Shown piece by piece: positions 1 through 8,402 of a stretch of 49,807 nucleotides of DNA (the first letter of the stretch is position 1; each line of letters begins with the position of its first letter). A model generated the notes under the pieces. That model was given only the letters and a program-made list of their open reading frames with translations. It was not told the origin of the DNA and did not search any database. The position numbers and the translations under genes were made by a program. The stretch comes from Marinobacterium profundum. GTDB taxonomy: Bacteria > Pseudomonadota > Gammaproteobacteria > Pseudomonadales > Balneatricaceae. The DNA is taken from the NCBI RefSeq assembly GCF_001528745.1, contig NZ_BCNS01000122.1, positions 1 through 49,807 on the forward strand, written 5' to 3'.

Positions 1-12
1 TCGGACAGCCTC

Positions 13-73
13 CTAGACAGCAGCCTGTCGGACTTTCCCTTGCTACGACCGTCCAAGCCCGACAGGCGGCTAG
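13..73. repeat. Imperfect inverted repeat at the left edge
   Basis: GCCTGTCGG at 23-31 is the exact reverse complement of CCGACAGGC at 59-67. Matching CTAG tetramers flank the arms at 13-16 and 70-73, so a longer imperfect stem is possible. The spacer between the perfect arms is 27 nt. It could be an intergenic REP-like element or the terminator of a gene left of the window. No coding frame in 1-305 is convincing, and I see nothing else in that stretch. Confidence 0.4.
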
Positions 74-305
74 AGCTTCCTGTTCGAACTCCGATTAGTT
101 GTTTTTCTTGTGATTCCTTTAATCGTTTAACGATGCAGCTTTCCAGGCCGCGTTTGATTTTCGAGCATGCGGCTGCCGTTGACTGCTACTTATTCACAGA
201 TCTGACTCTCATCACTTGGCAGTGATTTTAACGGATGCGCTGGGCAGCACCGCGGGCTAAATGCTAGGCTGCGCGCTTTCGGGCTGATACGGATTTCAAT
301 TTCCC

Positions 306-1088
306 ATGGCGGATTTACTTGGCTGGCAATATGCCCTTATCGGGCTTATTTTTGTCTGGAGTGGTTTTGTGCGCTCGGGCTTGGGGTTTGGTGGCGGGGT
401 ACTGTCGCTGCCGTTCCTGTTGCTGATTCTGGATGAACCCCTGGTGTTTCTGCCCTTGATTGCGGCTCATCTGCTGGTGTTCTCCAGCCTGATTGCCTTG
501 CAAGGATACCGCCGTAATCGACGTGAACCCGAAAGTGCCGGGGGTGGCAATATTGACTGGGCTTATTTGAAAAGCTCACTAAAAATCATGATTATCCCCA
601 AGCTGGTGGGGGTTTTCGGGCTACTGACGTTGCCGGCGGATATCATGACCAGCATTATTTTTGGCATCGTTCTCGTCTATGCCATTGGCTATGTGCTGGA
701 TAAGCCCTTTCGCAGCAATAATCCCTATCTGGACAAGCTGTTCCTGATGCTCGGTGGTTATGTCAGCGGCACCTCCCTGATAGGTGCGCCGCTTATTGTG
801 GCGGTCTATGGCACCCATGTGGCCAAGCATCAGCTGCGCGATACCCTCTTTGTGCTCTGGTTTATCCTGGTGCTCATCAAGGTGATCTCCTTCCTGATTG
901 CCGGGGTCGACCTGCAGCTGATACATCACCTCTGGCTGCTGCCCTGTGCCTTTGTCGGTCACCTGTTAGGTGAGCGCTTTCACCGGGCACTGGTCACGGC
1001 CGAGACGCCCCTGTTCTTTCGTGTACTGGGAGCCTTGCTGATTCTGGTCAGCCTGGTGGGCATGGCGCGGGGCTTCGGCCTGCTGTGA
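306..1088 (+). CDS. TSUP-family (TauE/SafE-like) membrane permease
   Basis: This 260-residue protein is almost entirely hydrophobic, with about seven or eight membrane segments, starting with the N-terminal WQYALIGLIFVWSGFVRSGLG. The early Gly-rich segment GLGFGGG and the second-half segment GGYVSGTSLIGAPLIVAVYG match the two-repeat layout of the sulfite exporter TauE/SafE (TSUP) family, whose members move organosulfur or other small anions across the inner membrane. The length of about 260 residues is normal. No strong Shine-Dalgarno sequence precedes the ATG, so the start is less certain than the family. The substrate cannot be told from sequence, and no sulfur-metabolism genes lie beside it. 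Confidence 0.8.
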   Translation: MADLLGWQYALIGLIFVWSGFVRSGLGFGGGVLSLPFLLLILDEPLVFLPLIAAHLLVFSSLIALQGYRRNRREPESAGGGNIDWAYLKSSLKIMIIPKLVGVFGLLTLPADIMTSIIFGIVLVYAIGYVLDKPFRSNNPYLDKLFLMLGGYVSGTSLIGAPLIVAVYGTHVAKHQLRDTLFVLWFILVLIKVISFLIAGVDLQLIHHLWLLPCAFVGHLLGERFHRALVTAETPLFFRVLGALLILVSLVGMARGFGLL

Positions 1089-1123
1089 ATCGGTTCGCGG
1101 GATGCTAGAGCGCTTCCATCTTT

Positions 1124-1141
1124 CATCGCCCCATTGCGATG
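1124..1141 (+). terminator. Small hairpin downstream of the TSUP gene
   Basis: CATCGC (1124-1129) and GCGATG (1136-1141) form a 6-bp stem with a 6-nt loop, 35 nt after the TSUP stop codon. It lacks a T tract, so its role as an intrinsic terminator is uncertain. Confidence 0.3.
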
Positions 1142-1459
1142 GTTGAGACGAGATTAAGGTGACCCTGTTGGAGCCTGTGCCGGCTGGGGTATCGGAGCGG
1201 TTTGTTGGTTCATTTTGCAGCCTTGCTGGCGCGTACGCGCAAAGAAAGCAACCAAAGCTCTTTACCTTGAAGAATACACCCGATGAAGCCTATTCGTTGC
1301 GCTCTGAGATCATTCAGCGGGCTGCGCTGACGGTACATCCATGTACCTCATCGCAGGCGCAACAGTCCCTGTTGCACCCCTTCGGGCTGGATCGCCGAAT
1401 GACCTCAGTGCTCGCCGGCATATGGCCATGGATGGCCGGTAGCCAGAAAATGCACTGCT
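1142..1459. other. Hairpin-rich intergenic segment, probably non-coding
   Basis: About 320 bp between convergent genes. It contains GGTACAT-CC-ATGTACC (1332-1347), a 7-bp stem with a 2-nt loop, and a second self-complementary patch around 1419-1440 built on CCGG, ATGGCCAT and GGCCGG. The plus-strand open frame across 1159-1497 has no family resemblance, no convincing ribosome binding site and runs into the 3' end of the convergent kinase gene. The texture resembles dispersed intergenic repeat elements of gammaproteobacteria, but no second copy is present in this window to prove it. Confidence 0.4.
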
Positions 1460-2086
1460 CTAAAGTACGAGATCGGCGGGCAGGGCCTGCTGGATGATTC
1501 GCCGAGCGTTGGGGATATCATTGTTCAGCGCACGCTGGCGTGCGGCGGATTCCGACAGCCCCTGATCGCGCCAGCGTTGTATCAGCCGCAATTCCAGCAT
1601 CGCCAGTGGCACGTTCAGCTGAATCGACAAATCCCAGTAGCTGCAAAGTTGTGACCAGGGTTGCTCGTCGAACAGTAGATAATTGCCCTCTACAATAAGG
1701 ATGCGGTGTTCTGGGCCTACTCGGGCGGCGCCAGCGATGGCGATATCACGGCTGCGATCAAATAGCGGCACAAAAACTTCAGCCTCCGAACCCAGGCGCT
1801 GTACCAGCTGGACAAAACCCTGGGCATCAAAGGTTTCGGGCGCGCCCTTGCGTGGTAACAGGTCGCGCTGCTGCAGGATTGCGTTATCGAGATGAAATCC
1901 GTCCATGGGTACTAGCGCTGCGCATGGGCTTTGGGCATTAATCGCCGCTGTCAGTTGCTGCGCCAGCGTTGATTTTCCCGAGGCCGGAGCACCGCTCAGT
2001 GCAATCAGGGTGCGACGGCCTTTGGGGTTGATGGCAAGAACGCGATTAATCAGCGAGGCGAGGTCGGCAGGGGTTGCGGTCGGCAT
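1460..2086 (-). CDS. P-loop nucleoside/sugar kinase-like protein (uridine kinase/PRK superfamily)
   Basis: A 208-residue P-loop protein with a Walker A motif GAPASGKST at residues 32-40. The substrate-side motif VPMDGFHLDN follows near residues 59-68, and a Walker B-like strand RILIVEGNYLL near 127-138. This order is typical of the phosphoribulokinase/uridine kinase superfamily and of the 'nucleoside triphosphate hydrolase' proteins related to YggC/PanK-like kinases. The DGFHLDN motif suggests phosphorylation of a nucleoside or a sugar, but the substrate is unknown. It lies just upstream, on the same strand, of nothing in its own operon; yacL ends 21 nt before its start, so the two are probably co-transcribed. 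Confidence 0.75.
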   Translation of the reverse strand: MPTATPADLASLINRVLAINPKGRRTLIALSGAPASGKSTLAQQLTAAINAQSPCAALVPMDGFHLDNAILQQRDLLPRKGAPETFDAQGFVQLVQRLGSEAEVFVPLFDRSRDIAIAGAARVGPEHRILIVEGNYLLFDEQPWSQLCSYWDLSIQLNVPLAMLELRLIQRWRDQGLSESAARQRALNNDIPNARRIIQQALPADLVL

Positions 2087-2107
2087 TATGGGCTCCGGTT
2101 TTTCCTG

Positions 2108-2488
2108 CTAGGCGCCGGGCAGGTCGCGCCAGGCTTCGAGCACGGCCTTGAAGTCGTCCAGACCGCAGCCGGCCTGGAGCTCATCATCGTAAAAACTCAG
2201 CTCGGCCAGCTCATCATCCGGTGCCGATTCATCCAGTATATGTGCCCGTACCTGAGCTTCTTCTCGTGTCAGCCAGAGGCAGTATTCGATGCCGCTGAGT
2301 TCGAACTCGCGCAGCTTGCGCTGCTGCAGGTCGTCAATGGTCTGCAGCAGGCTGTCCAGCTGTTGCCGGTTCTGGCCCAGTTCGTCGTTCAGCCAGTGGC
2401 CAAAGGCTTCGTGACCCATCGAGAATTCGGCAAAGTAGCGACCTATATCGTCGCGGCCAAAGGTATATTCCACAGGTATTCTCTGCAC
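2108..2488 (-). CDS. yacL: YacL family protein (UPF0231)
   Basis: A 126-residue acidic protein. Its N-terminal part, with YTFGRDDIGRYFAEFSMGHE followed by FGHWLNDEL, matches the YacL/UPF0231 family signature (a short N-terminal strand, then an SMGHE and HWxNxE block). Length is close to the roughly 120 residues usual for the family. The function is not established; the protein is cytosolic with no signal or membrane segment. It is transcribed ahead of the P-loop kinase-like gene with a 21-nt gap. Confidence 0.75.
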   Translation of the reverse strand: MQRIPVEYTFGRDDIGRYFAEFSMGHEAFGHWLNDELGQNRQQLDSLLQTIDDLQQRKLREFELSGIEYCLWLTREEAQVRAHILDESAPDDELAELSFYDDELQAGCGLDDFKAVLEAWRDLPGA

Positions 2489-2637
2489 TGATCAAAAGGC
2501 GTCATAGTAACCCGTTTGGCGGGTGCCGCGGTAATGGCAACGGGGCCGCAGCGGCCTCGGGCCAGACAGATCTGCACTAAGCTGAATTCAGGATGGATAG
2601 TGGGCTGGCCGCAACTTGTTTGGCGGGGAGGATTATT

Positions 2638-2829
2638 ATGAATACCCAGGAAGAAGTGGAGTTTTATTGCCCCTACTGTGGCGAGCGCATCAGTGTGCTG
2701 GTGGACTGCAGTGAGGCTGAACAGCAGTACGTGGAAGACTGTCAGGTATGCTGCAGTCCCATGGTGCTGAATATTCGGGTAGATGAGTCGGGTCTGGCGG
2801 TGGTGGACGCCTTGCAGGAGAATGAATAG
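2638..2829 (+). CDS. CPXCG motif cysteine-rich small protein
   Basis: A 63-residue protein with two Cys pairs, CPYCGE near residues 11-16 and CQVCC near 37-41, which make a likely zinc-ribbon knuckle of the 'CPXCG motif-containing cysteine-rich protein' family. The ATG at 2638 is chosen because GGGGAGG lies just upstream; a longer reading that starts at 2593 would place this Shine-Dalgarno sequence inside the gene. The cellular role is unknown. It ends 6 bp before the stop codon of the convergent deoxyribosyltransferase gene. Confidence 0.8.
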   Translation: MNTQEEVEFYCPYCGERISVLVDCSEAEQQYVEDCQVCCSPMVLNIRVDESGLAVVDALQENE

Positions 2830-2835
2830 CCGCGT

Positions 2836-3375
2836 TTAGCGGCCTTTGGCGATGAGCTGCAATAGCTGTTCGAAAAGGCGCAGATGCTGCTGCAGTTCAG
2901 GTGTTGCCTGGCGGGCAAGCAGTTCGGCGCCGCTGTCTGCAATGGCGCCTATCAGCATCAGGTTGTCTGCCATATCGAAGCGCTCAATCGTCATGCCGTC
3001 AGTATCCGCTGCCGAATTGTCCGTGGCAACCCGGTCGGCGTAGAGGCGCCCATCCAGGCTGTAACCCCATACCGGCTTGCCCAGCCCGGTCATAAAACCC
3101 AGTTCAAAAGCCGTGCCCGCATCCAGGCTGGGGCCGCGAAAGGGTGTCATATTGGCGACCAGCAGATCCGCCTTTTGCATCAGGTTGATGTTGGCGCGAT
3201 AAATCGCCATCCCTGCCTCACGTGGCGCAAGCCCTTCGAGTTGCAGCGCGCTATCCAGCGGAAACAGACCCTCGAAGCCGTAGCGGGTACAGAGTTCGAC
3301 CTTGGCGGCACCGGCTTCAAGCGCATTGGGCCAGAACACATCGGGTCCGGCGATATAGACTTTGAGTACAGACAT
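2836..3375 (-). CDS. Nucleoside 2-deoxyribosyltransferase
   Basis: The 179-residue product opens with VYIAGPDVFWPNA, the family's GP-D/N-VF nucleotide-binding start. Later it has ANMTPFRGPSLDAGTAFELG near residues 87-106, where the Glu of AFELG is the expected catalytic nucleophile, followed by GKPVWGYS. Members exchange the base of 2-deoxyribonucleosides in purine and pyrimidine salvage. The start at 3375 is favoured over more upstream starts because AGGGA precedes it at good spacing and because the conserved fold begins at once. It is encoded 98 nt downstream of the eCIS operon on the same strand, but its own family gives no link to that system. Confidence 0.85.
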   Translation of the reverse strand: MSVLKVYIAGPDVFWPNALEAGAAKVELCTRYGFEGLFPLDSALQLEGLAPREAGMAIYRANINLMQKADLLVANMTPFRGPSLDAGTAFELGFMTGLGKPVWGYSLDGRLYADRVATDNSAADTDGMTIERFDMADNLMLIGAIADSGAELLARQATPELQQHLRLFEQLLQLIAKGR

Positions 3376-3473
3376 GGGGATCCCTGAAAGAGGCATGGCT
3401 TCTGGCTGTATGATGCCGTGTCTGGGCTGCGGATGCATTAGTGGATGCATTGATGAGGGTGCTAAGCAGCCGG

Positions 3474-6400
3474 TTAAACCTCGTCCAGCACGGCTCCTAT
3501 GAAGGCGCGCTGTAAATCACCGGCGCTGGGAATAACCCAGGTGGGTGTCTCATAGGTGAGGGCGTTATCGGGTTTTTCCTGGTAACGGGCGCTCGCCCGT
3601 GCGCCCAGTTCAACATCCAGTGGTAACTCCTTGCGAGCGATGCTCAGACGTTCGGATTCCCAAAGATCGATGGAGCCTATCAGGACATCCAGTTCAACGA
3701 ATATTCTGCCGCCCAGGTCGAGGTAAACGATGGGGCTGACTACGGCGTCCAGTCTTGCGGTGACCGCAAAGCCGTTTCGAATATTCCAGGAGGGCTGAAC
3801 CACGGCGTCGAGTTCGCCGTTCAGCATGGCGCCGACGGTGAGCTCGATCTCGCCCCCGCCGCGTATTACCAGCACCCGTGCCGACAGGCCAACCTGCAGC
3901 GACCCCTCCAGCCCCGCCTGCGCATCCATATGCAGGCGGGCATTGCCTTCAACGGTGGTATCGTTTGGTCTGTCAAAGTTGTAGAAAACATCCAGCCGCA
4001 CATCCTGCAGAGTGAAGGGGCTGGTTCTGACATAGGCGTTGAGTGAGCCTCCCAGACGCAGGGCGACATCGGCGACACCGATGGACGCCAGGGGAATGTC
4101 GACGTCGAAGGAGGGGCGGCGACTGCGGGGCAGTTCCAGATCCGGTGTCTGTGCGTCGCTGAGGATTTCGATGTCTTCAGTCACCTCCACCGCGCCGCGC
4201 AGGCTGATGCCGCCATCGCGGGCGAACTCAACGCCGGCGGTGGCCTCCAGCCAGGGGGTCAATGCGAGGGTGACACTGCCGCTGCCGTAAAATACCAGAG
4301 CCTCGGTCGCCTGGCCTTCTATTGGATTTCCTTGCGCATCTATAGCCTGGTTGGTAACACCCAGCATAACGTTGCCACTGGCGATGTCGCGTTCGAACCC
4401 GCTGCTAAGGGTCGCGGTGAAAATACCATTCTCCAGTGCACCGCTGAAGCGGGTTTCGGTCACGCCTGGAATCCGTGTTGTATCCAGATCCGCTTCTATA
4501 GCCCCGCCCAGGGTCCATATGCCCTCTGCACTCTTGGCAACCAGAACATTGACGGTGGCGCTGTTCAGGCCAGGAACCTCGCCGGTCAGTTCGACGCCGC
4601 CCCTGATCTCGAGTCCGCGCTCTGCTCCATAGTTAAGATTGAGGGTGCCGCGGGACAGCCAGGGGTAGCTGAAGCCCACGTCGCCGTTCCCGCTTAGCAC
4701 GCCTTCTGCCCAATTGACGTTCAGGATGCCGTCACTGATGCCCGGTATCAGACCCTCCTCAAAACCGAGCTGGCCGCCAAAACTCCAGGCCCCTGCGCTG
4801 TAACCCACGCTCAGGGTGGCGGGATTGAACAGAGTTGACTCAAAGTTGAATTCACCGGTGGCAGCGAGTCCGGTGTCCGGCAGCAGGCTGGCGGTAATTT
4901 CGCCCTGACCGACATTGTCGATGCCAAAATTGACCCGACCCTCGAGACTCCAGTCATTATCCAGGCTATAGGAGGCCCGCAGGCTGCACTCGTCCACAGA
5001 GAAGGGCGCCGGCAGAGCTATGTCTTCAGTGCTGAACTCCTTGAACACTGATACGGTACCGTCCGCGAGGCTGATGCCGATGGCGGTGGACTCACTGAAA
5101 AACGGCAGGCTGACGTTGATATTGCCCTCGGCGACAATGCCCCGATCGCCGGCGACTTCAATGTTATTGAAGGTGATGGGACTGAAAAAATTGGCCTTGA
5201 GGTTGCCGATTGTGGTGCGCAAGGAGTCCTGCAGTATTCCGCCGTAACGGGCGCCAATAAACCGGTTCAGGGGCAGATCCACCGGTTCCGTACTTTGAAA
5301 GACCTTGTTCCGCTGGGATACGTGCACACGCAGGTAGCCAAAATCCGGTGTATCCACAACGGACTCAGGTTCTGTGCGGAAGTACTTGTGGGTTATGACC
5401 AGGGGGTTCAGCCAGTAGCGCTCACGTCTTAGTCTGGAGGGCACTTCCTGTTCCGCTGTGGTGTCGCCACTCCAGCTGAACTCGCGGCTTACTCCCCCAT
5501 TGGCGCGGGAAAATACCCGCGCCAGGCCAGGTCCGCCAATTTTCGTCGGGTCCGCCGCCACCAGGGCTCGCAGGTGGGCACCGCTTTCGATGTCAGAGCG
5601 AATCCAGAAGTCCGAGTTGCCGACACTGGGCCCACCGCTACCAACGGCACCCTCGAACACCAGGGTAAAGCCGCTCTTGATGTCTCGTTCAGTGTCACCA
5701 TAAGCGCCCTCGGTGGCACGGATAAAGCCGCTTATTTTGTCGCTGATGGCCTGCCTGACCATGCGTCCAGAGGTGGTGTTGGCATTCCCCTCCAGCAGTT
5801 CGTAGTTCTCCAGTGCGTTGCCCTCGGGGCTGTGGGGCCAGTTCGCCAGCTGCAGTTCGACTATATGGTCGACATGGAAGAAACGCGGTTCCGCCCTTGG
5901 GTTCTTGCCACCCCAGGTGGGGATCAGAAATTCACTGGCCAGGCTGTCCAGGGAGCCTGAGTAGTAGCGGTTCTGTCCGGCTTTTGTACGCACTTCAATC
6001 ACGTGTTGATCGCCTTCTGGCATCTCCCCGGCATTGGCGGTTTTAAGCTTGTTTTCAAGTTCTGTGCGGATAGTGCTTTTATCCAGCGAGGTCAGCCAGT
6101 TGTCCCGTTGGGCCGGATCATTTTCGCCGCTGCGATCAACCCGTTCGCCCCGTCCGCGCTTCAAAGGCGACAGCGCCTGGTAACGGGCGCGACGGTGGCC
6201 GCGGTTTTTAAACGCTGGCAGGGCGATACTGGTCCAGGTGATAGTGCTGGCAGCGGTATCCACCAGCCCGGTTGTTTTATTGCCAGCGACAGGCAGAGGT
6301 ACAGCAGGTTGCTCGGGTGCAGGCTCTGAACCTGTGGGCTCGCGCTGGATCCGCTTGTGCTGCAGAGCTGCGCTGCCACGGCGTTGCTGTACTACGTGGG

Positions 6401-6983
6401 TCAACTCATGGGCCAGCAACTGCTGCCCTGCGGTGGTATCGGGCTGATACTCGCCGTTGCCGAAAAAAACATCATTGCCGGTGGTGAAGGCCCGGGCGCC
6501 AAGGCCGGAGGCCAGACGGTGTGCGGATGGGGAGTCGTGGATGCGTGTGTCGACAAAGCGGGTGCCAAAGCGGGATTCCATAAAGCTTCGGGTGCTGGCC
6601 TGCAGGGGTTCGCCACCACCCCGAGAGGCTGTTATATTTCGCTCAATATTGCTGCTGATATCGCCAACAGGCCCATTGGCACTGGCCTGCAGCAACTCCT
6701 CGTCCTCCTCATAGGTGGAGGCGGCCCCCTCCGGTACTCTCTGAATGGCGCCGGTGTCCAGAGCGCTGATATTGACCGCTTTTGGGCTGTCTGCCGTGAC
6801 TCGCTGGGCGACCCGGTCAGCCTCTTGCTCGTAACGGTCGTTGGGTTGCCCAAGCTGCATCTTTGTTTGCAGGGCGGGGCCTTTGTTTGATCGGTTTAAC
6901 AGCGCTTTGACTGCACTGGCCTGTGTGGCACTACTGCTGCCAGCTGCCGTTTTGCCGGGTGAGCGCTGGGTGTAGGTATGCAT
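3474..6983 (-). CDS. DUF4157 (eCIS core) protein with a long beta-rich C-terminal region
   Basis: The 1169-residue product begins MHTYTQRS. Residues 39-62 hold the QLGQPNDRYEQEADRVA block that usually precedes DUF4157. The DUF4157 domain lies at about 125-200 and ends in AHELTHVVQQ, with HELTH at 192-196. Residues 370-406 carry DHIVELQ and a following Asn-rich NYELLEGNANTTSG patch, similar to an HNH-type nuclease core, which may be degenerate. From about 560 to the end the protein is made of repetitive beta-strand segments (for example GNGDVGFSYPWLSRGTLNLNYG and related lines). DUF4157 proteins are near-constant companions of eCIS clusters and have been proposed as cargo or loading-linked factors. 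The ATG at 6983 overlaps the upstream stop codon (TGATG). It is the last gene of the operon. Confidence 0.8.
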   Translation of the reverse strand: MHTYTQRSPGKTAAGSSSATQASAVKALLNRSNKGPALQTKMQLGQPNDRYEQEADRVAQRVTADSPKAVNISALDTGAIQRVPEGAASTYEEDEELLQASANGPVGDISSNIERNITASRGGGEPLQASTRSFMESRFGTRFVDTRIHDSPSAHRLASGLGARAFTTGNDVFFGNGEYQPDTTAGQQLLAHELTHVVQQRRGSAALQHKRIQREPTGSEPAPEQPAVPLPVAGNKTTGLVDTAASTITWTSIALPAFKNRGHRRARYQALSPLKRGRGERVDRSGENDPAQRDNWLTSLDKSTIRTELENKLKTANAGEMPEGDQHVIEVRTKAGQNRYYSGSLDSLASEFLIPTWGGKNPRAEPRFFHVDHIVELQLANWPHSPEGNALENYELLEGNANTTSGRMVRQAISDKISGFIRATEGAYGDTERDIKSGFTLVFEGAVGSGGPSVGNSDFWIRSDIESGAHLRALVAADPTKIGGPGLARVFSRANGGVSREFSWSGDTTAEQEVPSRLRRERYWLNPLVITHKYFRTEPESVVDTPDFGYLRVHVSQRNKVFQSTEPVDLPLNRFIGARYGGILQDSLRTTIGNLKANFFSPITFNNIEVAGDRGIVAEGNINVSLPFFSESTAIGISLADGTVSVFKEFSTEDIALPAPFSVDECSLRASYSLDNDWSLEGRVNFGIDNVGQGEITASLLPDTGLAATGEFNFESTLFNPATLSVGYSAGAWSFGGQLGFEEGLIPGISDGILNVNWAEGVLSGNGDVGFSYPWLSRGTLNLNYGAERGLEIRGGVELTGEVPGLNSATVNVLVAKSAEGIWTLGGAIEADLDTTRIPGVTETRFSGALENGIFTATLSSGFERDIASGNVMLGVTNQAIDAQGNPIEGQATEALVFYGSGSVTLALTPWLEATAGVEFARDGGISLRGAVEVTEDIEILSDAQTPDLELPRSRRPSFDVDIPLASIGVADVALRLGGSLNAYVRTSPFTLQDVRLDVFYNFDRPNDTTVEGNARLHMDAQAGLEGSLQVGLSARVLVIRGGGEIELTVGAMLNGELDAVVQPSWNIRNGFAVTARLDAVVSPIVYLDLGGRIFVELDVLIGSIDLWESERLSIARKELPLDVELGARASARYQEKPDNALTYETPTWVIPSAGDLQRAFIGAVLDEV

Positions 6984-8398
6984 CAGTAAAATGCCTTGCC
7001 GTAATTGGCCACCAGCCAATTAGTCAGAGTTCTGTCTTTTTTACTGTCGCCCAGCAGGGCGCCGTAGGATCTGATGGTATCGTTGATGAGTCTGTCACTG
7101 GCCTTTTTGATCTCGGATGTGTCCTTGGGTGTCAGAGCCAGTTTGATGGAGGCTGAATGATCGCCCATATCACTGACTACTCTGGCGATACTTTCCGCCA
7201 GCACAATATCCAGTTGTGTCACGGTTTCATGGCCCGGGCTCTGGCGGTGCAGGCTGAGATGCATTGCCTTTGAAATTTTCTTCAGTTCTGGCAGGTCTTT
7301 TTTGAACTTGGCGTCTTTGGATGCCAGCAGGTCCTTGCGGTATTTGACCAGTGCAAATTGCACCTCGACGGCGGCATCCCAGCCATGGCGAAAGTATTCG
7401 GTAGTTGCGAGCCGGACATCATCTTCCAGGGTCAAGGCTGCGCCACTGACAGCCTTGCCAGGGGTAAATTCAGTGTCATTGTTGTAGGTGCTGGTGTTGA
7501 GCCAGCGGCGTACAAATTCTTCGTAGTGGGCCGCATTGTTCAGTTTTCGGCTTTCCGCCATGCCGGCAAATGCATCCTTGCCGGTGCTGGGTGGGTAGTA
7601 GCCGTGATCCTCGATGGCGCCATCGGCCAGATGAGCCGCTTCGTGCACCAGGGTGGCAACGGACTCCTTGCTGTTTGTCACTTTGGCCACGCCGGGCTCC
7701 AGGTGGATAACCTGGTCATCAAAGTCGGCCCAACCGCCGAGGTAGAGTGCGGCGTCATCGCGGTTGTAGTCCGTATTGACGCTTTTATTGAGGGTCGCGG
7801 TGCTGTCGACAAACGCCTGCAGCCGGTCTCCCGCCTTTCTATAGTTGCCGGCGGCATCGGCCTGTTTGCTGCCAAATATCCGTGTGAGCATGGTTTTGGA
7901 TGTCTGCGCCTCGCGGATGACCTTGATGGCCCATCGCATTGCCGAGCGCAGTTTAGGCCTGTCCTTGTCCTTGATCCTGGCGTTGGTATCGAAAACTGAC
8001 ATGTAGATGATAGTGCGATCACTGCTATCTACCGCCGCCTCAAAGGCACTTTGATCGATGCTGCCGGGTGCTGGAAAAATGGCATCAATAATAGCGTCCA
8101 GAGAGTCTTTGCTTTTGAGCCTGTTTTCTTTTTTCAGGCGGATTAAGGCGGTCTTCACCAGCTCTTTCAACTCAGCCTGATCGATTCCCAGGGTTTTACT
8201 CTGGGTAATATCCTTGAGGTCGCTGAAGCGGGGCAGGCGGTAGCGCCGCCGGCCCCGCCCAAAATAGTGTTGATGCACATCGCCGGGAATATCGAGCGAG
8301 ACACGGCCGCCGCGAGCGATACTGGCGGGCGCTGCCGCCTGCTGCACGCTTAGCGGTGGCGTTGGCGCGACGGCTGTTGCACGACGCTGAATGTGCAT
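6983..8398 (-). CDS. Aspzincin (M35-like) metalloprotease, candidate eCIS effector
   Basis: A 471-residue protein with no signal peptide or membrane segment. Residues 250-268 read LVHEAAHLADGAIEDHGYY: HEAAH (252-256) supplies two zinc-ligand histidines and the catalytic Glu, and GAIEDHGYY matches the aspzincin pattern GTxxDxxYG, making Asp264 the likely third zinc ligand. A downstream NNAAHYEEFVRRW segment near 287-299 resembles the NADxYxxF block of lysine-specific M35 endopeptidases. The N-terminal 60 residues are low-complexity and basic; residues 60-210 are helical and of unknown function. It sits 4 nt after the DUF6519 gene and overlaps the DUF4157 gene, the position where eCIS cargo is often encoded. 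Proteolysis of a target-cell protein is an inference. Confidence 0.7.
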   Translation of the reverse strand: MHIQRRATAVAPTPPLSVQQAAAPASIARGGRVSLDIPGDVHQHYFGRGRRRYRLPRFSDLKDITQSKTLGIDQAELKELVKTALIRLKKENRLKSKDSLDAIIDAIFPAPGSIDQSAFEAAVDSSDRTIIYMSVFDTNARIKDKDRPKLRSAMRWAIKVIREAQTSKTMLTRIFGSKQADAAGNYRKAGDRLQAFVDSTATLNKSVNTDYNRDDAALYLGGWADFDDQVIHLEPGVAKVTNSKESVATLVHEAAHLADGAIEDHGYYPPSTGKDAFAGMAESRKLNNAAHYEEFVRRWLNTSTYNNDTEFTPGKAVSGAALTLEDDVRLATTEYFRHGWDAAVEVQFALVKYRKDLLASKDAKFKKDLPELKKISKAMHLSLHRQSPGHETVTQLDIVLAESIARVVSDMGDHSASIKLALTPKDTSEIKKASDRLINDTIRSYGALLGDSKKDRTLTNWLVANYGKAFY

Positions 8399-8402
8399 GC
8401 CA

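Noticed and set aside
1159-1497. Plus-strand open frame of 112 codons
   Set aside because: No known family, weak initiation context and overlap with the 3' end of the convergent kinase gene; the DNA looks like a structured repeat.
3431-3451. Direct repeat GGATGCATT twice, 12 bp apart, between the eCIS end and the deoxyribosyltransferase gene
   Set aside because: Too short to assign as an insertion scar or attachment site without a matching copy near 29.3 kb, which I did not find.
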